From positions 1-64,000 of the forward strand of contig AP017647.1 in NCBI GenBank assembly GCA_003584625.1: 64,000 nt of DNA. The letters are read 5' to 3'. Source of the DNA: Methanothermobacter sp. MT-2. Its GTDB lineage: Archaea > Methanobacteriota > Methanobacteria > Methanobacteriales > DSM-23052. Both the position numbers and the translations under genes were made by a program. Position 1 is the stretch's first letter; each line of letters opens with the position of its first letter. A model generated the notes under the pieces. That model saw only the letters and a program-made list of their open reading frames with translations, was not told where the DNA came from and did no database searches. Of this stretch, positions 35,698 through 47,469 are shown piece after piece.

Positions 35698-38600
35698 TTA
35701 TGATTCTAGGATGGATATTGTGAGTTTTTCGTCGGAGATTTTCCACTTTTTGACGTAGCCTATCTTTTCTCCCTTGAATGAGAGCGTTTTTGCCCTTACT
35801 TCATTTTTAATGAATTCTTCATGGGGTTCTACAAGTCTTTTGAATTTGTTACTGCATTTAATATCTACGTTAATGTGTGCTTCAACGTCAAGATCGAGGT
35901 CTTTTCGCATATCCTGGATGCGGCGGATGAGTTCCCTTGCCATAGCTTCACTTAATATCTCATGGGTCAGTTCTGTATCTACAAAGACGCTTCCACCATC
36001 GAATTTGGCTGTTACAATATCCTCTGGCAACTCTGTCTCGAATATGATATCCTCCTTTCCCAATTGGATTTCTTTGTCTTTGATTTTGAGTTTGTATGAT
36101 CCTTCCTGTTCCAAGATGGATTTTATTTCCAATCCATCTGTTTCTTGCAGTTTTTTCATTGCTAGGGGCATGTCGCCTCTGAGTCGTGGTCCTAGAGTTT
36201 TTGGATTGGGTTTAGCATTTATTTTCATCCTCTCAAATTCTAAGGTCACATCTAGTTTTTTTGTGTTTGCTTGGTCAATAACAACGCTTTTGAGTGATTT
36301 CACAGCCTCTAATATTTTTTTGTCTTCTGATACTACTGTTATGTTTTTCACTGGCCATCTGAGCTTGTATTTTGCCTTGTCCCTTGCACGTGCACATGCT
36401 TCGATAACATCTCTTATAATATCCATTTTATCTTCAAGATCCTTATCTATGAATCCCGGATGGTATTTCCATTCTAGCATGTGTATGCTTTCTGGTACGT
36501 TGGGGTCAGCGCCCCTTACTAAATTCTGGTATATGTCCTCTGTCAAATGCGGTGTTATAGGTGACATTATAAGGATTAGGGTTTCAAGGACGTTGTAGAG
36601 GGCGTAGTATGCTGCTATCTTATCTGGATCGTCCTTTTCGATCCATGTCCTGCTGCGTATGAGTCTAACATACCATCTGCTAAGATCTTCCACTATAAAA
36701 TCATGAAGTTCTCGAGTGGCCTTGTGGAATAATAGTTTTTCAAGGGCATTTGTGACATTTTCTGCTACTGAATTTATCCTTGATAGTATCCACTGGTCTT
36801 CTGGTCTAAATTTAAATTCTTTGTGTTCATGAGGGTTGAAATCGTCTAGAACCATATAGGTGGTTGCGAAGACGTACACGTTCCAGAGGATGTTGAACAT
36901 TTTATTAATGTTTTTAAGTTCTTCCCATACAAATTTAAGATCTTCCCATGGTTTATTGGCCCATAGGAGGTAGAATCTGAGGACGTCAACGCCATATTTT
37001 TCTATGACTTCCTCGGGTTCGACTACATTCCCGAGGGATTTGCTCATTTTACGACCTTCTTCATCGAGAGTGAATCCATGCATGAGAACCTTCTGGTAAG
37101 GTACTTGGTCTAGGGCGATGATTCCGCAGCCAAGTTGTGAATAGAACCAACCTCTTGTTTGGTCATGGCCTTCTGTTATGAAGTCATATGGGAACCATTT
37201 ATTGAACAGTTTTTTTTCTTTGGGGTAGTAGAGTGATGCCCATCCAGCAACCCCTGAGTCGATCCAGACATCTAGTACATCTGGTGTTCTCCTCATTTTT
37301 GAGCCGCATTCACATTTTAGGATTATTTTGTCAACGTAGGGTCTGTGTATGAAGTCTCCTTTGAGTTCTTCTTGGCTTATGTTTTCTTTTAGTTCATCTA
37401 TGGATCCTATGACTTTGATTTGGCCACATTTTTCACATATCCATATGGGTAGGGGTATGCCCCAATATCTTTGTCTTGATATTGTCCAATCCTTGGCGTT
37501 TTCGATCCAGTTGCGGAATCTGCTTTCACCAGCCCATGATGGGATCCATTCAACCCTTTCGATCTCCTTTAACATTTTGTCTTTTATTTCTGTGATCTTT
37601 AGGAACCATTGTTGGGTTGCGAGGTATATTATTGGGGTTTTGCATCTCCAACAGAATCCGTAACGGTGTCTGATGGTATCGGCCTTGAATAGCAAGTTTT
37701 TTGATTCAAGGTCTTTTGTGATGTATGGATCGGCATCTTTTACGAATTTGTCTTTGTATTTGCCTGCTTCTTCTTTGAATATGCCTGCTTCGTCTACTGG
37801 ACAGAATATTGGTAGACCATACTTTTTACCGATTTCGAAGTCTTCTGGTCCATGTCCTGGGGCTGTGTGAACGCATCCAGTTCCTTCTGTGAGGCTTACA
37901 TGTTCTCCTAGGATTATATGGTGTTTAATGTCTTTGTGGTATGGTACTTCTTCTTTGAGTGGATGTTCATATTCTAATTTTTCAAGTTCGTGGCCTTTAA
38001 CCCTTTTTATTATTTTGTAGTCTTCTAGTATTGTGTCTGCTAGCGCCTCTGCCAGGAGGTATGTTTCATCACCTACTTTTGCATATACATAATCAAAATC
38101 AGGGTGTACTGTTACTGCCATGTTGGCTGGGAGTGTCCATGGTGTTGTAGTCCATACTAGAATGAAATGATTCTCTTTTTCTAGTGGGAATTTTACATAT
38201 ATTGAGGGGTCTTCCTTTTCATGATAATCTATTTCCGCAAGTGCGAGGGCTGTTTCACAACGCGGGCACCATGTTATGACTCGTAGGTCATTTATGAGTA
38301 GGTTCTTTTTATGTGCTTGTTTGAGGGTCCACCAACAAGATTCCATATAATTGGGATCAAAGGTTATATAGGGTTTGTCCCAGTCCATCCAAACCCCTAG
38401 TTTTTTGAATTGTCCTGTCATTATCTCCTTGTTTTTTGTGGCGAATTCCCTGCATTTTTCCACAAATTTGTCTATCCCTATCTTTTCTATTTCTTTTTTG
38501 CTTTTTATGCCAAGAAGCCCTTCTACTTTATGTTCAATTGGGAGGCCGTGGGCGTCCCAGCCTGCTTGTCTTCTAACATTAAATCCGTTCATGCTCTTAA

Positions 38601-38814
38601 ATCGGAGGTAAGCATCCTTTATGATCTTGTTCCATGCTGTTCCAAGGTGTATGCGGCCGCTGCAATATGGTGGACCGTCTAAAAATGAATATCGTGGCTT
38701 GTCCTTTTTTATTCTTTTAATTCTCTCGTAGATGTCCCTTTCTTCCCAGAAGTCTTGGACTTTTTCTTCGATACGCTGGGGTTGGTATGTTCTTTCAGCC
38801 TCTTGGATTGGCAT
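35698..38814 (-). CDS. ileS: Isoleucyl-tRNA synthetase
   Basis: Class I synthetase charging tRNA-Ile. 1,038 residues. The HIGH motif appears as HLGT in [18 protein letters not shown] and the KMSKS loop as [14 protein letters not shown]. Editing domain (about 190-400) with [17 protein letters not shown]. Several zinc-type cysteine pairs (CPRC, CWRC, CEKCG and CECG). The long C-terminal region has the archaeal/eukaryotic form. It lies 37 bases downstream of mat and 13 upstream of purL, suggesting one transcript. Confidence 0.97.
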   Translation of the reverse strand: MPIQEAERTYQPQRIEEKVQDFWEERDIYERIKRIKKDKPRYSFLDGPPYCSGRIHLGTAWNKIIKDAYLRFKSMNGFNVRRQAGWDAHGLPIEHKVEGLLGIKSKKEIEKIGIDKFVEKCREFATKNKEIMTGQFKKLGVWMDWDKPYITFDPNYMESCWWTLKQAHKKNLLINDLRVITWCPRCETALALAEIDYHEKEDPSIYVKFPLEKENHFILVWTTTPWTLPANMAVTVHPDFDYVYAKVGDETYLLAEALADTILEDYKIIKRVKGHELEKLEYEHPLKEEVPYHKDIKHHIILGEHVSLTEGTGCVHTAPGHGPEDFEIGKKYGLPIFCPVDEAGIFKEEAGKYKDKFVKDADPYITKDLESKNLLFKADTIRHRYGFCWRCKTPIIYLATQQWFLKITEIKDKMLKEIERVEWIPSWAGESRFRNWIENAKDWTISRQRYWGIPLPIWICEKCGQIKVIGSIDELKENISQEELKGDFIHRPYVDKIILKCECGSKMRRTPDVLDVWIDSGVAGWASLYYPKEKKLFNKWFPYDFITEGHDQTRGWFYSQLGCGIIALDQVPYQKVLMHGFTLDEEGRKMSKSLGNVVEPEEVIEKYGVDVLRFYLLWANKPWEDLKFVWEELKNINKMFNILWNVYVFATTYMVLDDFNPHEHKEFKFRPEDQWILSRINSVAENVTNALEKLLFHKATRELHDFIVEDLSRWYVRLIRSRTWIEKDDPDKIAAYYALYNVLETLILIMSPITPHLTEDIYQNLVRGADPNVPESIHMLEWKYHPGFIDKDLEDKMDIIRDVIEACARARDKAKYKLRWPVKNITVVSEDKKILEAVKSLKSVVIDQANTKKLDVTLEFERMKINAKPNPKTLGPRLRGDMPLAMKKLQETDGLEIKSILEQEGSYKLKIKDKEIQLGKEDIIFETELPEDIVTAKFDGGSVFVDTELTHEILSEAMARELIRRIQDMRKDLDLDVEAHINVDIKCSNKFKRLVEPHEEFIKNEVRAKTLSFKGEKIGYVKKWKISDEKLTISILES

Positions 38815-38851
38815 TGTTAACTCTCCCTTCTACAAAAAAAGGTGTGGGAAA

Positions 38852-40057
38852 CTAGAATGTTTTAAGTTTTCCTTTTATCAGCATCTCTGTTATATCCCCT
38901 ATATTGTCGAACCATTCATCCATTATCCTTGAAATGTCTTCTTGGACTTCTTCTATCTTGTAGCCTTCTTCGAGTAGTATCTGTGAAGTGGCTGCTTTGG
39001 GTTGATTGATTGGTTTCCCTATCTGGCTTAGGATCATTATATGGATTTGTTTGATGCCATCAACGTTTTTGACTATGTCTGATGCCATCTGATTAGCTAA
39101 TAGGTTGTATATTTTACCTACATGGTTTATAGGGTTCTTACCAGAGGTTGCCTCCATTGACATGGGCCTGTTAGGTGTTATAAGCCCGTTCGCCCTGTTA
39201 CCGCGTCCCACGGAGCCGTCGTCTCCCATTTCGGCTGAAGTTCCCGTGACTGTTATATAAACTGACGGTTTTTCTTCATCGTATTTGTCGGCTGTGTTTA
39301 TGAATATATTAATGTCTCTGTCAGTGTACTTTCTGGCGAGATCTAGGATGTTCTCTTCGAGAATGCTTTTGATTTCAATGTATTCTTCAAGATCTGCTAC
39401 ATATTTATCAACCATAGCAACTGCGACTGTGAGGGTTATTTCATCTTCTTCTCTTAGACCCATGACTTTTATGTCTTCCCCTACTGCCGGATATTTTCTT
39501 TTGAATTTCTGGGAATTTAGCAGCTTTTCGGTTTCAAGTACTATGTTTTCTGTTTCTGAGAATGGGGCGAATCCCACTCCGAAGGAGGTGTCATTGGATA
39601 AGGGTGCGCTATCCCTTCTTGTGAAAACGTCTCTTAATTCTCCTGAACCATGACCTATCTTGCATTCCACTATAGTGCATGTTTCAACGTCAAGGTTTCG
39701 GATATTCTCCTTCAAATATTCTTTAGCGGCTCCTATAGCGATACGGTCAAGTCCTATTTTCTTCCTGTCCACTTCTGAGATACCCCTACCTGTTAGGAGT
39801 ATGTTTATGGGTTTTAGTACTTCGCCGCCGCCGAATTTTGGGGTGGATTCACCTGCTGTTATCTGGACTTCATCGGTATTATGATGCATTATAGTCCCAA
39901 AATGTTCAAGATAAGCATTACAGAGGGCTCTGCTAACAGACTCTGCTATACCATCACTTATACTATCAGGATGACCTATACCCTTCCTTTCAACTATCTC
40001 TATCTTTTGTTCCTCGATTGACGGTTGTCTAAGTGGTTCTATAATTATGTTTCTCAC
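38852..40057 (-). CDS. mat: S-adenosylmethionine synthetase (archaeal type)
   Basis: Makes S-adenosylmethionine from methionine and ATP. 401 residues with the archaeal MAT sequence, which is very different from bacterial Met[17 protein letters not shown] near the N-terminus, [12 protein letters not shown] in the middle and [18 protein letters not shown]. The start follows GGGAGGTTACTATT (reverse strand). First gene of the probable mat-ileS-purL transcript and divergent from a DUF192 gene. Confidence 0.96.
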   Translation of the reverse strand: MRNIIIEPLRQPSIEEQKIEIVERKGIGHPDSISDGIAESVSRALCNAYLEHFGTIMHHNTDEVQITAGESTPKFGGGEVLKPINILLTGRGISEVDRKKIGLDRIAIGAAKEYLKENIRNLDVETCTIVECKIGHGSGELRDVFTRRDSAPLSNDTSFGVGFAPFSETENIVLETEKLLNSQKFKRKYPAVGEDIKVMGLREEDEITLTVAVAMVDKYVADLEEYIEIKSILEENILDLARKYTDRDINIFINTADKYDEEKPSVYITVTGTSAEMGDDGSVGRGNRANGLITPNRPMSMEATSGKNPINHVGKIYNLLANQMASDIVKNVDGIKQIHIMILSQIGKPINQPKAATSQILLEEGYKIEEVQEDISRIMDEWFDNIGDITEMLIKGKLKTF

Positions 40058-40156
40058 AATAGTAACCTCCCGGAGTCTATGAAAATAATCATGATAGATA
40101 TATGATTTTTTGAACTGATAATATAAATAAATTCATCCCTCTAAAAGGGTGACCAG

Positions 40157-40510
40157 ATGAAAATTTTAAACAAGACAAGGAACAAATGTCTTGGAAATGT
40201 GAAAGTTGCAAATACATTCATTTCAAGATTTAAAGGACTAATGCTCAAAAAAAACATAAAAGAAGGCCTGCTCCTAGAAATACCAAAAGGGAGGGGGCGT
40301 GGAGGTTCAAGCATTCACATGTTTTTCATGAGGATACCCCTAGACCTCATATTCCTAGATGATGAAAAAAAGGTCGTGGACCTGGCCACACTCAAACCAT
40401 GGCAGATATACACACCTAGTAAACCGGCCAAGTACGTGATAGAACTTCCAATTGGGAGTATAAAAGATTCGGGGACGAAAATAGGCGACATTATAGAATT
40501 TTACAGGTAA
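40157..40510 (+). CDS. DUF192 family protein
   Basis: 117 residues, a small beta-barrel domain of unknown function, without a signal peptide. The family motifs RFKGLMLKK near the start, [18 protein letters not shown], and the final [12 protein letters not shown]...GDIIEF are all present. The ATG at 40157 follows GGTGACC. Its stop overlaps the 3' end of the convergent DmrX-like gene by about ten bases. Confidence 0.85.
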   Translation: MKILNKTRNKCLGNVKVANTFISRFKGLMLKKNIKEGLLLEIPKGRGRGGSSIHMFFMRIPLDLIFLDDEKKVVDLATLKPWQIYTPSKPAKYVIELPIGSIKDSGTKIGDIIEFYR

Positions 40511-41193
40511 TCCCAAAATTCCATAGGGGTTTTAATGATCTGGATGCCCTCTATCTTTTCGAGGCGCCTTGTATTCTCCACGTCTATGCTCCTCATCCTG
40601 AGGGTTATGGTACTTCCACCTGATACCGCACCATATGGACAAGCCTTCTGACAACTACCACAACCTATACACTTTAAAAGTTGTATCTCTACCCCGGGTA
40701 TTATCGCATCCTGGGGGCAAGCTGCCGCGGCTTCACATGTTTCACATTTCCTGCAAATACTCAATTCTAACTTAGAAGGTATCACAGTTTCGACTTCACC
40801 CTCCTCTAGGTCCACAGGTAATATTATTGTTCTAACTTTACCTTTACCGGCTTGTGCAACTGCATTTGTGACAAGAGTGTCTGCTATCCCATGAACTATC
40901 TTAGCCACGGTATTTGCGGTGGCAGGAGATACTATAAGCAAGTCATAACGGCCCAGGGATAATCTTCCAGTTATCGGGAAACTGAAACCTTCATCCTTTT
41001 CTAGTACTAGTTCTCTGTAGTAGCCTCCTTCCAATTTTTTAACACGTTCAAAAAGGCCATACATTTTTAATACTTCTTCAGCCGCCCTTGAGATCATTAT
41101 TGTGACTTTGTGTTCTTTTGCAAGTTTTTCAAGTTCCTCGACACTTTCAAGGAGTAAGTGTCCGGCTCCTGTAAATGCCCAAGCTATCCTCAT
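40501..41193 (-). CDS. dmrX: Archaeoflavoprotein with ferredoxin domain, DmrX-like dihydromethanopterin reductase
   Basis: 231 residues. The N-terminal flavoprotein fold ([37 protein letters not shown]) binds FMN. The C-terminal part carries two [4Fe-4S] motifs ([30 protein letters not shown]). The layout matches the MJ0208/DmrX family, which reduces dihydromethanopterin to tetrahydromethanopterin. The ATG at 41193 is 13 bases after the glyA stop, so the gene sits with serine hydroxymethyltransferase, an enzyme that uses tetrahydromethanopterin in methanogens. That context supports the assignment. Confidence 0.75.
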   Translation of the reverse strand: MRIAWAFTGAGHLLLESVEELEKLAKEHKVTIMISRAAEEVLKMYGLFERVKKLEGGYYRELVLEKDEGFSFPITGRLSLGRYDLLIVSPATANTVAKIVHGIADTLVTNAVAQAGKGKVRTIILPVDLEEGEVETVIPSKLELSICRKCETCEAAAACPQDAIIPGVEIQLLKCIGCGSCQKACPYGAVSGGSTITLRMRSIDVENTRRLEKIEGIQIIKTPMEFWDYL

Positions 41194-41206
41194 CCTAGAT
41201 CCTTCC

Positions 41207-42478
41207 CTAGATGATGTCCAAGTATTTATAAGCTTCTGATTCTTCAAATGCATAATGGACTTTCGTATAATCCGCCATGAACTCTGAAACTTCCCCTTTA
41301 ACATCCTTTTTATCTATGAGCACCATTTTGATGTACTCTGCTATCTGGGCCATCTCTGACTCTTTCATTCCACGCCTTGTAACCTCCTGGGTGCCTATGC
41401 GTATACCTGATGGGTCGTTTGACCTGTTAACATCATCCCATGGTAGCAGATTTTTATTCAATATAATATTGTTTTCCTCAAGTTTTTTCGCGATTTCAAC
41501 AGCTCTTCCAATATCTGAAACATCCATCACAAGCTGATGAGACTCAGTAAATCCAAGATCTTCACATAAAACATTGAACCCCAACTCATAGAGGTTTTCA
41601 GCGAGTTTCTTAGCATTTCTTATTGTGTCCTTTGCATAGGCTTCCCCAAATTCTAACATTTCAGCTGCCGTGATCCCTAATCCAGCCACATGATGAAGAT
41701 GGTGATTACTTACAAGGCCTGGGAATACAGCTTCATCTATTTTATCTGCCAGTTCACCGCCACACAAGATTATGCCACCTTGTGGCCCTGGGAAGGTTTT
41801 ATGGGTGCTGCCTACCAGAACATCAGCACCTTCCCCTAGTGGATCCTGGAAACATTTACCTGCAATCAAACCCAGTACATGGGCTCCGTCATACATTATA
41901 CTGGCACCTACTTCATCAGCAGCTTCCTTTGCTTCTTCCACAGGATGTGGGAACAAGAAAAGGCTACCCCCAAGGAGTACTAGTTTGGGTTTTAATTCCA
42001 TTATCTTCTTTTTCATTTTTTCAGCGTCAATATTCATCTTATCTGCGTCGAATGGGTGGGAGTGGATCTTTAATCCCCTCACTCCAGCCGCGCTCACACT
42101 TGCATGGGATAAATGACCCCCATAGGGGATTTCCAGGGCCATGATGCTATCACCTACGTTTGTAAGGGCGAAAAATGATGCCAGGTTCGCCACGACGCCT
42201 GAGGTGGGTTGTACATTGGCATGTTCTGCATTGAAAAGTTTTTTGCATAGGTCTATTGTCAATTCTTCGATTTTGTCTATGTAATAGCAGCCTTCATAGA
42301 ATCGTTTACCTGGAAGGCCCTCTGCATATCTGTGTGAGAGATCTGAGGTGAGGGCTTCTTTGACTCGCGAACTTGTAATATTTTCACTTGCAATCAAGTT
42401 AATGCTTTCTTCCATCCACTTGTTATGGTCTTTCATGAAATTTCGGATTTTCTCGGCGTAAATTCGATTATTCATCAT
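41207..42478 (-). CDS. glyA: Serine hydroxymethyltransferase
   Basis: PLP enzyme interconverting serine and glycine with transfer of the one-carbon unit to tetrahydromethanopterin. 423 residues. The PLP lysine lies in [16 protein letters not shown]; the N-terminal SINLIASEN and [14 protein letters not shown] blocks are typical. The start is one of two adjacent ATGs behind GGGAGATAAAC. It is followed closely by the DmrX-like gene. Confidence 0.96.
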   Translation of the reverse strand: MMNNRIYAEKIRNFMKDHNKWMEESINLIASENITSSRVKEALTSDLSHRYAEGLPGKRFYEGCYYIDKIEELTIDLCKKLFNAEHANVQPTSGVVANLASFFALTNVGDSIMALEIPYGGHLSHASVSAAGVRGLKIHSHPFDADKMNIDAEKMKKKIMELKPKLVLLGGSLFLFPHPVEEAKEAADEVGASIMYDGAHVLGLIAGKCFQDPLGEGADVLVGSTHKTFPGPQGGIILCGGELADKIDEAVFPGLVSNHHLHHVAGLGITAAEMLEFGEAYAKDTIRNAKKLAENLYELGFNVLCEDLGFTESHQLVMDVSDIGRAVEIAKKLEENNIILNKNLLPWDDVNRSNDPSGIRIGTQEVTRRGMKESEMAQIAEYIKMVLIDKKDVKGEVSEFMADYTKVHYAFEESEAYKYLDII

Positions 42479-42664
42479 TGTTTATCTCCCCATCATAACT
42501 CCCCAAAACTTATATGTTGGGGGAATCTATTTTTCATAGTTTATAGTTTCAATTAAATTTATAGTATTCTAGTCGGGGTTATGATCTTTTTTGTGAGAAT
42601 AAAAAGGTAATATTTTTAGCGCAGGAAGCCAAAAAAATTGGATTAAAAAAAGACAAGATTTTTT

Positions 42665-43360
42665 TTAGTCTTTTAAGGCTGTTTTTTTCAATTCTTCTAG
42701 ATTGTGTATGATCCTTTCAAGATGTTGATATGGTATGCTGATCATTACTTCTTCGTCTTTGAGGTTTTTCATGTGCCTTCTTGAGCCAACATCTGCAAAG
42801 CTGTAGGTTATCTGTCCTGTGAGGTATGGGCGTGCTGCCATTGTACTGCATATTGGGCCGACACCAGCTCCCATGGCCTCTGAAATGCTGTCATATGCAT
42901 GGGCGTGTAGTAGTTCCATTGCCTGTTTACCATTGCATATGATGACTATTACATCTGGTGTGAATTCTGCCTTGGATAATGGTGCGAATAGTATGCTTGA
43001 GAAAATTTCTGGTTCTATTGCTATGTTTTCGCGCCATGACCTTTGGACTGATTGTATACTGTCATGTACTCCCATGTTAACGAGGAATGCTCCTGTTCTC
43101 ATGTTCTTTGGGAATTCTTTGGGGTCTTTCATACCAGAATATCTCGCGCCTCCAAAGCATTCTTCCTCTTCTGCCGTTGAATAAAATACTTCCCCTTCTA
43201 TAGCCTTATCTACTTTTCTGCAAAATCTGGATTTTTCTTTTTCTCTGGGCATATTCTTTGGTTCTTTCACTGCCCATGTGATCGCTACTGGTTCTTTTTC
43301 CAAATTCAATAAACTTTTAAGTTTTTCAGCAACCTTTTTATTCAAAATAAAAGCCCCCAT
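42665..43360 (-). CDS. DUF169 protein next to hdrA
   Basis: 231 residues, soluble, function unknown. DUF169 features are the opening repeat LKSLLNLEKEPVAITW, cysteines in RFCRKVD, EEECFGGARYSG and PICS, and a C-terminal half ending VMISIPYQHLERIIHNLEEL. The conserved cysteines could bind metal or a cluster. It begins 25 bases after hdrA on the same strand, so the two are probably co-transcribed. A functional link to methanogenic electron flow is only inferred from this position. Confidence 0.75.
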   Translation of the reverse strand: MGAFILNKKVAEKLKSLLNLEKEPVAITWAVKEPKNMPREKEKSRFCRKVDKAIEGEVFYSTAEEEECFGGARYSGMKDPKEFPKNMRTGAFLVNMGVHDSIQSVQRSWRENIAIEPEIFSSILFAPLSKAEFTPDVIVIICNGKQAMELLHAHAYDSISEAMGAGVGPICSTMAARPYLTGQITYSFADVGSRRHMKNLKDEEVMISIPYQHLERIIHNLEELKKTALKD

Positions 43361-43385
43361 AAAAAAAGGAATTTAGGAGGGGGGG

Positions 43386-45362
<1,977 letters not shown>

Positions 45363-45379
45363 TTAAACCACCTTTTTAA

Positions 45380-45478
45380 GGTTTGGATGTGACTATAATG
45401 TGATGTAAGATGTTATCGATCTCTAATATCTTGGACTGGATTTTTTGGTTTGGATGTGACTATAATGTGATGTAAGAT
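45380..45478. repeat. Perfect 32-bp direct repeat in the hdrA leader
   Basis: The same 32 bases, starting GGTTTGGATGTGACTATAAT and ending TGTGATGTAAGAT, occur at 45380-45411 and 45447-45478, 35 bases apart. Both copies lie between a TATA-like element (near 45528-45538 for the minus strand) and the hdrA ATG at 45362. They may be paired regulator sites or a recent duplication. Confidence 0.9.
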
Positions 45479-45561
45479 CTATCACAAGAATAAATAAAAG
45501 TTTCTATCAGAGCATTTAAGTAAACTTTATATATGATAATTTTATGTCTGTGGTCTCAAGT

Positions 45562-46470
45562 TTAACCTATGAAAGCTATTATCAATGGTAGGGTTATTAG
45601 ACTGAGTGCTGTGCTCATGAATACACAGGCGGCGGTTAGATTAATATCAAGGTTATTTTCAATGGATAAAACCATGCTGAGCATTGCAGATGGCATTGCA
45701 GCTTCTATAATTGCAACAGATTTTTCCAAGTTTGAAAAAAGAAACAATATTATAAGTAGGGTGGCTAGAAGTGGGGAGATTAAAAGTTTAAAGATGCTCA
45801 CAATCGCTGCATCTTTCAATGAAGACCTTATAACCTTAAAATTTAATGATAAGCCCAAGGAGATCATTATAAGTGGAATAGCCGCCCCTGAAAGATAACC
45901 TATAACATTTGAGATGATCCCAAGGGGTAAACTAAGAGCATTAAAGATCACCCCTAAAAAAAGAGCCCACAACGGCGGGAAAAAAAGCGTCCTCTTTAAA
46001 ATCCTCTTATAATCCTTGCCAAAAATAAATGCTAATATAATACCCATGATTAAGAAAACGAAAACAGACCCCATATCATATAAGATAGCTCTTAAAAGAC
46101 CAGCATCCCCAAAAACCCCCAAAACCACAGGATAACCCATAAAACCCGAATTGACCATGGCAGCTGGTAATATTACACTCCAGGCCCGTCTCTTATCATA
46201 ATATGCCATCTTAGTCCATATGAATGCCATTATCCCAACCAAGAAGCTTATGGTCACAGAGACAAGCGGCATTTTCAAAAGGGCTGATATGGTTGAAATT
46301 TCTGAATTATAAATTGAATTAAAGATCAAGGAGGGTATGGCAATATTCACAACCACCTTATTAAGAGAATAGGCGTCCTTTTCCCTGAGAACGCCTAAAA
46401 TCTTCAGAAGATAACCAAGTAAAATCATCAGAATTATGGAGAAGATGGTCTCAAAGGAATTCATATGCAT
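45562..46470 (-). CDS. AEC-family (auxin efflux carrier-like) permease
   Basis: 302 residues, about ten membrane helices in two inverted halves of five, separated by a basic loop (FGKDYKRILKRTLFF). The typical MVNSGFMGYPVVLGVFGDAGL segment with its conserved Asn-Gly-Pro helix break is present, and the last half has AMPSAMLSMVLS. Archaeal relatives transport small organic anions such as malate, but the substrate here is not known. It lies about 40 bases downstream of radA. Confidence 0.82.
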   Translation of the reverse strand: MHMNSFETIFSIILMILLGYLLKILGVLREKDAYSLNKVVVNIAIPSLIFNSIYNSEISTISALLKMPLVSVTISFLVGIMAFIWTKMAYYDKRRAWSVILPAAMVNSGFMGYPVVLGVFGDAGLLRAILYDMGSVFVFLIMGIILAFIFGKDYKRILKRTLFFPPLWALFLGVIFNALSLPLGIISNVIGYLSGAAIPLIMISLGLSLNFKVIRSSLKDAAIVSIFKLLISPLLATLLIILFLFSNLEKSVAIIEAAMPSAMLSMVLSIENNLDINLTAACVFMSTALSLITLPLIIAFIG

Positions 46471-46509
46471 ATTATATCTCTCAAAAAAAATAAGTGAATG
46501 GGGGAAGTT

Positions 46510-47445
46510 TTAGTCCACTATACCATCATTTGTTATTTTGAAGACACATTCACCCTCTGGTAGGTGTGGGCTGTCAACTAGTCTTGCTATCCTTTTACCA
46601 GCCAAACCTTTTTTCAGCCATATCCTATAGGTTGCTGCATGTCCAAGCACATGGCCGCCTATGGCCTTTGTCGGACTTCCGAAGAATGCATCAGGCCGTG
46701 CCTGGACCTGGTTAGTTACAAAGATAGCTGTATTATATGTGTTAGCAATACTTTGTAGTGTATGTAAGTGTTGGTTTAATTTTTGTTGTCTTGTTGCAAG
46801 GGATTCCCTTCCCACATATTCTGCCCTGAAATGGGATGTGAGTGAATCCACTACAACCAATCTTATATCTTTACCTTCTTGTATGAGTTCATTTACTTTT
46901 TCTGCCATTAGTATCTGGTGACTTGAGTTGAAGGCCCTTGCAATGTATATTTTCTCCATAACTTCTTCGATGTTGAGTTCGAATGCGTTAGCTATCTGTT
47001 CAACCCTTTCTGGTCTGAAGGTGTTCTCTGTGTCTATGAACACGGCTTCTCCATTGAGTCCTCCCCTATCTTCTGGTAGTTGCACTGTGACGACGAGTTC
47101 ATGGGCTAATTGACTTTTACCGGATCCGTATTCTCCGAAAACTTCTGTTATGGCTTGGGTTTCTATTCCGCCGCCTATGAGTTCATCTAGTGCCTTGCTC
47201 CCTGTTGTTATCCTCCCAACATCTTTCCGTCTTTCCATAACATCTAGGGCTGTTTCAAAATCTATCTTCTCGGCTTTTCTAGCGGCTTCTATGATCTTCT
47301 CAGCCACCCCCTCACCTATATCGGCTTTAACTGACAGTTCCTTGGCCGTGGCTGTTGCAAGGCGCATCATATCCCCAAATCCGGCTTCTCTAAGTTTCTG
47401 CGCGGTCTTGGCTCCTACATTTGGTAGATCTTCGAGTTCAACCAT
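46510..47445 (-). CDS. radA: DNA repair and recombination protein RadA
   Basis: Archaeal Rad51/RecA recombinase that forms filaments on single-stranded DNA and drives strand exchange. 311 residues, no intein. N-terminal helix-hairpin-helix domain ([17 protein letters not shown]), Walker A in [14 protein letters not shown], Walker B in [16 protein letters not shown], and the L1/L2 region with [11 protein letters not shown]. It starts 24 bases after the RPA gene; the pair encodes proteins that act on the same ssDNA. Confidence 0.97.
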   Translation of the reverse strand: MVELEDLPNVGAKTAQKLREAGFGDMMRLATATAKELSVKADIGEGVAEKIIEAARKAEKIDFETALDVMERRKDVGRITTGSKALDELIGGGIETQAITEVFGEYGSGKSQLAHELVVTVQLPEDRGGLNGEAVFIDTENTFRPERVEQIANAFELNIEEVMEKIYIARAFNSSHQILMAEKVNELIQEGKDIRLVVVDSLTSHFRAEYVGRESLATRQQKLNQHLHTLQSIANTYNTAIFVTNQVQARPDAFFGSPTKAIGGHVLGHAATYRIWLKKGLAGKRIARLVDSPHLPEGECVFKITNDGIVD

Positions 47446-47469
47446 TTTTATTCTCCCTTTCTTTTAAGT

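Noticed and set aside
45380-45478. CRISPR array
   Set aside because: Only two repeat copies with one 35-base spacer, no cas genes in the window and no further units nearby.
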